In this document: piece after piece, positions 60,683-64,000 of the stretch
Layout of the letters: each line of letters opens with the position of its first letter
Numbering within the stretch: position 1 is the first letter of the stretch
NCBI RefSeq assembly: GCF_022370635.2
Contig: NZ_CP092362.2
Span: 4,526,001-4,590,000 of the forward strand
DNA from: Mycolicibacterium crocinum
GTDB taxonomy: Bacteria; Actinomycetota; Actinomycetes; Mycobacteriales; Mycobacteriaceae
Direction of reading: 5' to 3'
DNA length: 64,000 nucleotides
Translations under genes and position numbers: made by a program
The notes under the pieces: model-generated
The model's database searches: none
What the model was told of the DNA's origin: nothing
The model's input: only the letters and a program-made list of their open reading frames with translations

Positions 60683-62590
60683 CTAGTCGAGGTCGCCGTT
60701 GCCGGCCGGGCCACCCGGCGCAGTCTTGGACACCTGAACCAGGAACTCGTAGTTGTTCTTGGTCTTGCGCAGCTGGCTCATCAGCAGGTCGATGGCCTGG
60801 TGACTATCCAGGCCGGACAGCACGCGGCGCAGCTTGTGCACAATCGCGAACTCGTCCGGGCTGAGCAGCAGCTCGTCCTTGCGGGTGCCCGACGGGTTGA
60901 CGTCGACCGCGGGGAACACCCGGCGCTCGGCGATCTTGCGGTCGAGCTTGAGCTCGGCGTTGCCGGTGCCCTTGAACTCTTCGAAGATCACGGTGTCACC
61001 GGTCGAACCGGTCTCCACCATGGCCGTCGCGATGATCGTCAGCGAACCGCCGTGCTCGATGTTGCGGGCCGCGCCCAGGAACCGCTTCGGCGGGTACAGA
61101 GCGGTCGAGTCCACACCACCGGACAGGATGCGCCCGGACGCCGGCGAGGCGTTGTTGTAGGCGCGACCCAGGCGGGTGATCGAGTCGAGCAGGACGACGA
61201 CGTCCTTACCCTGTTCGACCAGGCGCTTGGCCCGCTCGATGGCCAGCTCGGCGGCCTGGGTGTGGTCTGACGGCGGCCGATCGAAGGTGGAGGCGATGAC
61301 CTCACCCTTGACCGAGCGCTGCATGTCGGTGACTTCTTCAGGACGCTCGTCGACGAGGACCACCATCAGGTGGCACTCGGGGTTGTTGCGGGTGATCGCG
61401 TTGGCGATGTCCTGCATGATCGTGGTCTTACCGGCCTTGGGCGGCGACACGATCAGGGCACGCTGACCCTTGCCGATCGGCATGATCAGGTCGATCACGC
61501 GGGTGGTCAGCCGCTCGGAGGTGGTCTCCAAACGCAGCCGCTGGTTCGGGTACAGCGGGGTCATCTTGGTGAAGTCGGGGCGGTTCTTGGCCGCCTCGAC
61601 CGGGCCGCCGTTGACGCTGTCGAGGCGCACCAGCGGGTTGAACTTCTGCCGCTGGTTGTTCTGCTCGCCTTCCTTCGGCACGCGGACCGCGCCGGTGACG
61701 GCGTCGCCGCGGCGCAGGCCGTTCTTGCGAACCATGTTCATCGAGACGTAGACGTCGTTGGGGCCGGCCAGGTAGCCCGAGGTGCGGACGAACGCGTAGT
61801 TGTCCAGCACGTCGAGGATGCCGGCGACCGGCTGGACGACGTCGTCCTCGCGCAGTTCGGTGTCGTTGCCGCCGCCGCCCTCGCCGCCTTGCCGCTCACC
61901 GCGGCGCCGACGATCACGGAACCGGCGGCCGCGCCGACCCTGACGGTCGTCGTCGTCGCCGTCGTTATCGCGGTTCTGGTTGTTGCCGCGATTCTGGTTC
62001 TGGTTGTCGCCACGGTTCTGGTTCTGCTGGCCGCCGGCGGACTCGCGGTTCTCGGACTTCTTCTCGCCCTGCTCGGGGCGGTTGTCCTGAGATTTCGGCT
62101 GCTCAGCGTTGTCGGAACCGGTCGCGCCGGCCTCGCGGGTGGCCGTCCGGCGCTCGCGGCGGCGCGGCTCACCACCATTGGTTTCGGCGTCGTTCTCGGT
62201 GTTGTTCTCGGCGGCACTCTCGCGGGCCTCGGCCGGTTGCTCGGCGGGCGCCTTCACGGCCGGCTGCTCGGCGGGCGCCTTCTCGGCCGTGTCGTCGCCG
62301 CGGGGGGCGGTCCCATTGCCGCCATTGCCGCCGTTCTGGTGCTCCTTGATGGCGGCGATCAGATCGCTCTTGCGCATACCGGAGGTTCCCTTGACGCCAA
62401 CGCGGTTGGCCAGGGCACGAAGCTCGGGCAGGACCATCGTGGAGAGCGAGCCGGTCGGGCCGGCGTCCCCACTGGGAGCGGCTTGCGAGGAGGTGTCCGG
62501 CCGAGAATCAGGCGCCGATTGTGCGGTCACGGCGGGCGCCTCCGTCTGCGGGGCGCGTTCTGCAGCCGTGATCAGGTCCGTATCGGTCAC
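60683..62590 (-). CDS. rho: Transcription termination factor Rho, with disordered insertion
   Basis: 635 residues from GTG 62588-62590, with AAAGGAAA five bases before; the ATG at 62641 lies in the leader. Layout: SAP-like Rho N-domain (51-86, LSTMVLPELRALANRVGVKG), a long hydrophilic insertion (87-245) rich in Ala/Glu then Asn/Gln/Arg/Asp, the RNA-binding cold-shock domain (250-320, VLDNYAFVRTSGY) and the RecA-type motor with PPKAGKTT at 382-389, the Q- and R-loop regions and GRAYN. The hexamer ends transcripts and removes R-loops. The insertion exists in other actinobacterial Rho proteins. Confidence 0.96.
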   Translation of the reverse strand: MTDTDLITAAERAPQTEAPAVTAQSAPDSRPDTSSQAAPSGDAGPTGSLSTMVLPELRALANRVGVKGTSGMRKSDLIAAIKEHQNGGNGGNGTAPRGDDTAEKAPAEQPAVKAPAEQPAEARESAAENNTENDAETNGGEPRRRERRTATREAGATGSDNAEQPKSQDNRPEQGEKKSENRESAGGQQNQNRGDNQNQNRGNNQNRDNDGDDDDRQGRRGRRFRDRRRRGERQGGEGGGGNDTELREDDVVQPVAGILDVLDNYAFVRTSGYLAGPNDVYVSMNMVRKNGLRRGDAVTGAVRVPKEGEQNNQRQKFNPLVRLDSVNGGPVEAAKNRPDFTKMTPLYPNQRLRLETTSERLTTRVIDLIMPIGKGQRALIVSPPKAGKTTIMQDIANAITRNNPECHLMVVLVDERPEEVTDMQRSVKGEVIASTFDRPPSDHTQAAELAIERAKRLVEQGKDVVVLLDSITRLGRAYNNASPASGRILSGGVDSTALYPPKRFLGAARNIEHGGSLTIIATAMVETGSTGDTVIFEEFKGTGNAELKLDRKIAERRVFPAVDVNPSGTRKDELLLSPDEFAIVHKLRRVLSGLDSHQAIDLLMSQLRKTKNNYEFLVQVSKTAPGGPAGNGDLD

Positions 62591-62605
62591 GGATTTCCTT
62601 TCTTC

Positions 62606-62630
62606 CCTCGCCGATTTTGTCGGGGCGAGG
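62606..62630 (-). promoter_or_regulatory. Hairpin in the rho leader next to the ribosome binding site
   Basis: CCTCGCCCCGACAAAATCGG followed by CGAGG on the minus strand can pair as a nine-base stem with a two-base bulge and a CAAAA loop. It ends a few bases before the AAAGGAAA site of rho. It may control translation or serve as an attenuation point. Confidence 0.45.
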
Positions 62631-62638
62631 GGTTCTGG

Positions 62639-62660
62639 CATTCAGCCGATTCGCTGAATG
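62639..62660 (-). promoter_or_regulatory. Second hairpin in the rho leader
   Basis: CATTCAGC and GCTGAATG form a perfect eight-base stem around a six-base loop, directly upstream of the first hairpin. Both lie in the 282-base interval between thrB and rho, so rho has a structured 5' region. The rest of the interval shows only weak promoter candidates (a TTGACA near 62686 without a clear -10). Confidence 0.45.
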
Positions 62661-62872
62661 CGAAGTCTCACCATCGTCTGTGTGTCAAACGGTGATCGCC
62701 GGGATTCGCGGCTACTGGGCGAACCGTCGTCAGTCCACGAGTTGAACACGAGAGAAATTGGTGGTCGTCCTAGTGTCGGCGCAGGAACAGTCGCTGCGAT
62801 TGCCTGGACGGGACCGAGGATATCCCCCTTGACCGCCGGAAAGCAAGAAACCGCCACCGGCGTGTGCGCAAC

Positions 62873-63817
62873 TCAGGGCCTGACCGCGACACCTGAGCTC
62901 CAGCGAACTGCTTCGCCGGCGCTCATCTCGCTGACGGTGAATCCCTTCGCGGTGCCGAACTCGACGGCCTCGGCCGGCAGTTCTGCGCTGGTCGTGAGGG
63001 CCAGAACGGCCGGACCAGCACCGGAAAGCACCGCTGGAACTCCACAACGCCGCAGCATCTGCAGGTATTCCGCCGAGGCGGGCATGGCCGGGCCCCGCTG
63101 CGGCTGGTGCAAGACGTCCTCGGTGGCCACCATCAGCAAGTCCGGGCGTTCGGTGAGCGCGACCACCAGTAACGCCGCACGGCTGAGGTTGAACCGGGCG
63201 TCGACGTGGCTGACGTGGTCGGGAAGCAGTACCCGAGTCTCGGCGGTCGACGACTTCACCTGCGGAATCCCGGGGAACACCCGAATGTCGGGATGCAGCC
63301 GCAGTGGGACCGCCGCGTACGTCGGGGGCGTTGTCCGGGTGTCGGTCCACGACACCACCGCTCCGCCGAGCACCGCGGCCGCCGCGTTGTCGGGGTGACC
63401 CTCGAATTCCGACGACAGTTGGATCAGTTGCGCATCGGTGAGCGGATCCAGATCCGCTTGTGCCAGAAGGCCATTCGCCGCCGCCAGCCCTCCGACGACG
63501 GCCGCCGCGGACGAGCCGAGACCGCGCGAGTGCGGGATCGCGTTGCGGCACCGCACGACGAGCCCGCAGGCCTCGGCGCCGCCGACCGCCAGGCCGCGGT
63601 GCAACGCTCGGACCACCAGGTGCTCGGGGGTCTGCGGCACCTGCCCGGCGCCTTCGCCGTCGACCTCGATGACCAGCCCCGCGTCGGTGGCCTCGACCTC
63701 GATCGCGTCGTAGAGCCCCAGCGCCAGGCCGAGACTGTCGAAGCCCGGGCCGAGGTTGGCGCTGGACGCCGCGACGGTGGCGTGCGAGGTCAGGCCGGCA
63801 GGCAGAGTCAGGGTCAC
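62873..63817 (-). CDS. thrB: Homoserine kinase
   Basis: Phosphorylates homoserine for threonine synthesis. 314 residues from GTG 63815-63817 (MTLTLPAGLTSHATVAASSA). GHMP-kinase signatures: SSANLGPGFDSLG near the N-terminus, PHSRGLGSSAAAVVGG (ATP loop) and the C-terminal LSGAGPAVLAL. The frame open to 63862 overlaps thrC. 13 bases after the thrC stop, so one operon with it. Confidence 0.96.
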   Translation of the reverse strand: MTLTLPAGLTSHATVAASSANLGPGFDSLGLALGLYDAIEVEATDAGLVIEVDGEGAGQVPQTPEHLVVRALHRGLAVGGAEACGLVVRCRNAIPHSRGLGSSAAAVVGGLAAANGLLAQADLDPLTDAQLIQLSSEFEGHPDNAAAAVLGGAVVSWTDTRTTPPTYAAVPLRLHPDIRVFPGIPQVKSSTAETRVLLPDHVSHVDARFNLSRAALLVVALTERPDLLMVATEDVLHQPQRGPAMPASAEYLQMLRRCGVPAVLSGAGPAVLALTTSAELPAEAVEFGTAKGFTVSEMSAGEAVRWSSGVAVRP

Positions 63818-63830
63818 CGCACTGCGTCTC

Positions 63831-64000
63831 TCAGACCAGGCCCAGCTCAGCGACAACAGCACCTGGGTCGACCGGCAACGGCTTCACTTCTGGCATGTCG
63901 CGCAGTGCGGTGTCGGGATCCTTCAGGCCGTTGCCCGTCACGGTGCACACCACCGTCGAGCCCCGCTTGACCCAGCCGTCCTCGACGGACTTCAGCAGAC
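63831..64000 (-). CDS. thrC: Threonine synthase, C-terminal end (5' part outside window)
   Basis: 56 codons and two bases before the window edge, ending TGA at 63831-63833. The peptide GSTVVCTVTGNGLKDPDTAL, then PEVKPLPVDPGAVVAELGLV, is the end of actinobacterial threonine synthase. Converts O-phosphohomoserine to threonine with PLP. Directly upstream of thrB on the same strand. Confidence 0.93.
   Translation of the reverse strand, partial: LLKSVEDGWVKRGSTVVCTVTGNGLKDPDTALRDMPEVKPLPVDPGAVVAELGLV

Noticed and set aside
61370..62695. 441-aa plus-strand frame opposite rho with hydrophobic stretches
   Set aside because: The hydrophobic runs are the antisense reading of the Asn/Arg/Asp-rich insertion of Rho, not membrane helices.
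62642..62857. 71-aa frame in the rho leader as a possible leader peptide
   Set aside because: No binding site, biased composition, and it runs across both hairpins; not enough for a call.

Overview
The window is a chromosome segment from a rapidly growing Mycobacterium (Mycolicibacterium type). Four things support this. Gene content and order follow the M. tuberculosis block from lprD (Rv1343c) to thrC (Rv1295) almost gene for gene. It has the mycobacterial b-delta fusion subunit of ATP synthase, GlgE and NucS. It has an MspA-family porin. Its 16S rRNA carries the short helix 18 of rapid growers. GC is high except in two or three accessory patches. Species cannot be settled from reading alone.

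Layout. (1) 1-4490 is accessory: the C-terminal end of a CocE-type hydrolase, several small or unknown ORFs including a tiny two-gene operon and a seven-helix membrane protein, a decayed IS481-like element, tRNA-Leu(UAG) and an HTH/LAGLIDADG ORF. (2) 4540-12536 holds lprD, a DUF3817 gene, an MFS exporter and a minus-strand run clpS, DUF2017, P1 peptidase, rhomboid, murI, Rv1339-like phosphodiesterase, rph, rdgB. (3) 12603-17391 holds pncB, dinG and a lipoprotein metallopeptidase on the plus strand, then an MspA porin on the minus strand. (4) 18308-25449 is the glycogen/alpha-glucan locus, glgP divergent from glgE-glgB. (5) 25446-29516 holds a thioredoxin/TPR protein, a second DUF3817 gene, fadA4, methylmalonyl-CoA epimerase, an Rv1322-like zinc protein and nucS. 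(6) 29566-33987 holds a class III cyclase, an HD protein and the alkylation repair pair ada/alkA-ogt. (7) 34050-41507 is the rRNA operon (16S, 23S, 5S on the minus strand) downstream of murA, with pduO divergent. (8) 41509-54249 is the ATP synthase operon followed upstream by wecA, tsaC, prmC, prfA and rpmE. (9) 54395-60675 is a second accessory island: fadD, a divergent TetR, a lipoprotein, and an IS3 element interrupted by an IS256 element. (10) 60683-64000 holds rho, thrB and the end of thrC.

Most genes form tight minus-strand operons with 1-4 base overlaps of the ATGA/GTGA type, so several real starts are GTG and lie inside longer open frames. Joint functions are clear for energy conversion (atpIBEFHAGDC), alpha-glucan metabolism (glgP/glgE/glgB), alkylation repair (ada-alkA/ogt plus nucS for mismatch correction), translation termination (prfA/prmC/rpmE/tsaC) and envelope precursor synthesis (murA, murI, wecA).

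I found no convincing new large system. The least explained items are the 1323-1609 small-protein operon, the low-GC membrane protein at 2136, the tRNA-Leu neighbourhood, the nested insertion sequences, the rho leader hairpins and the disordered insertion in Rho.
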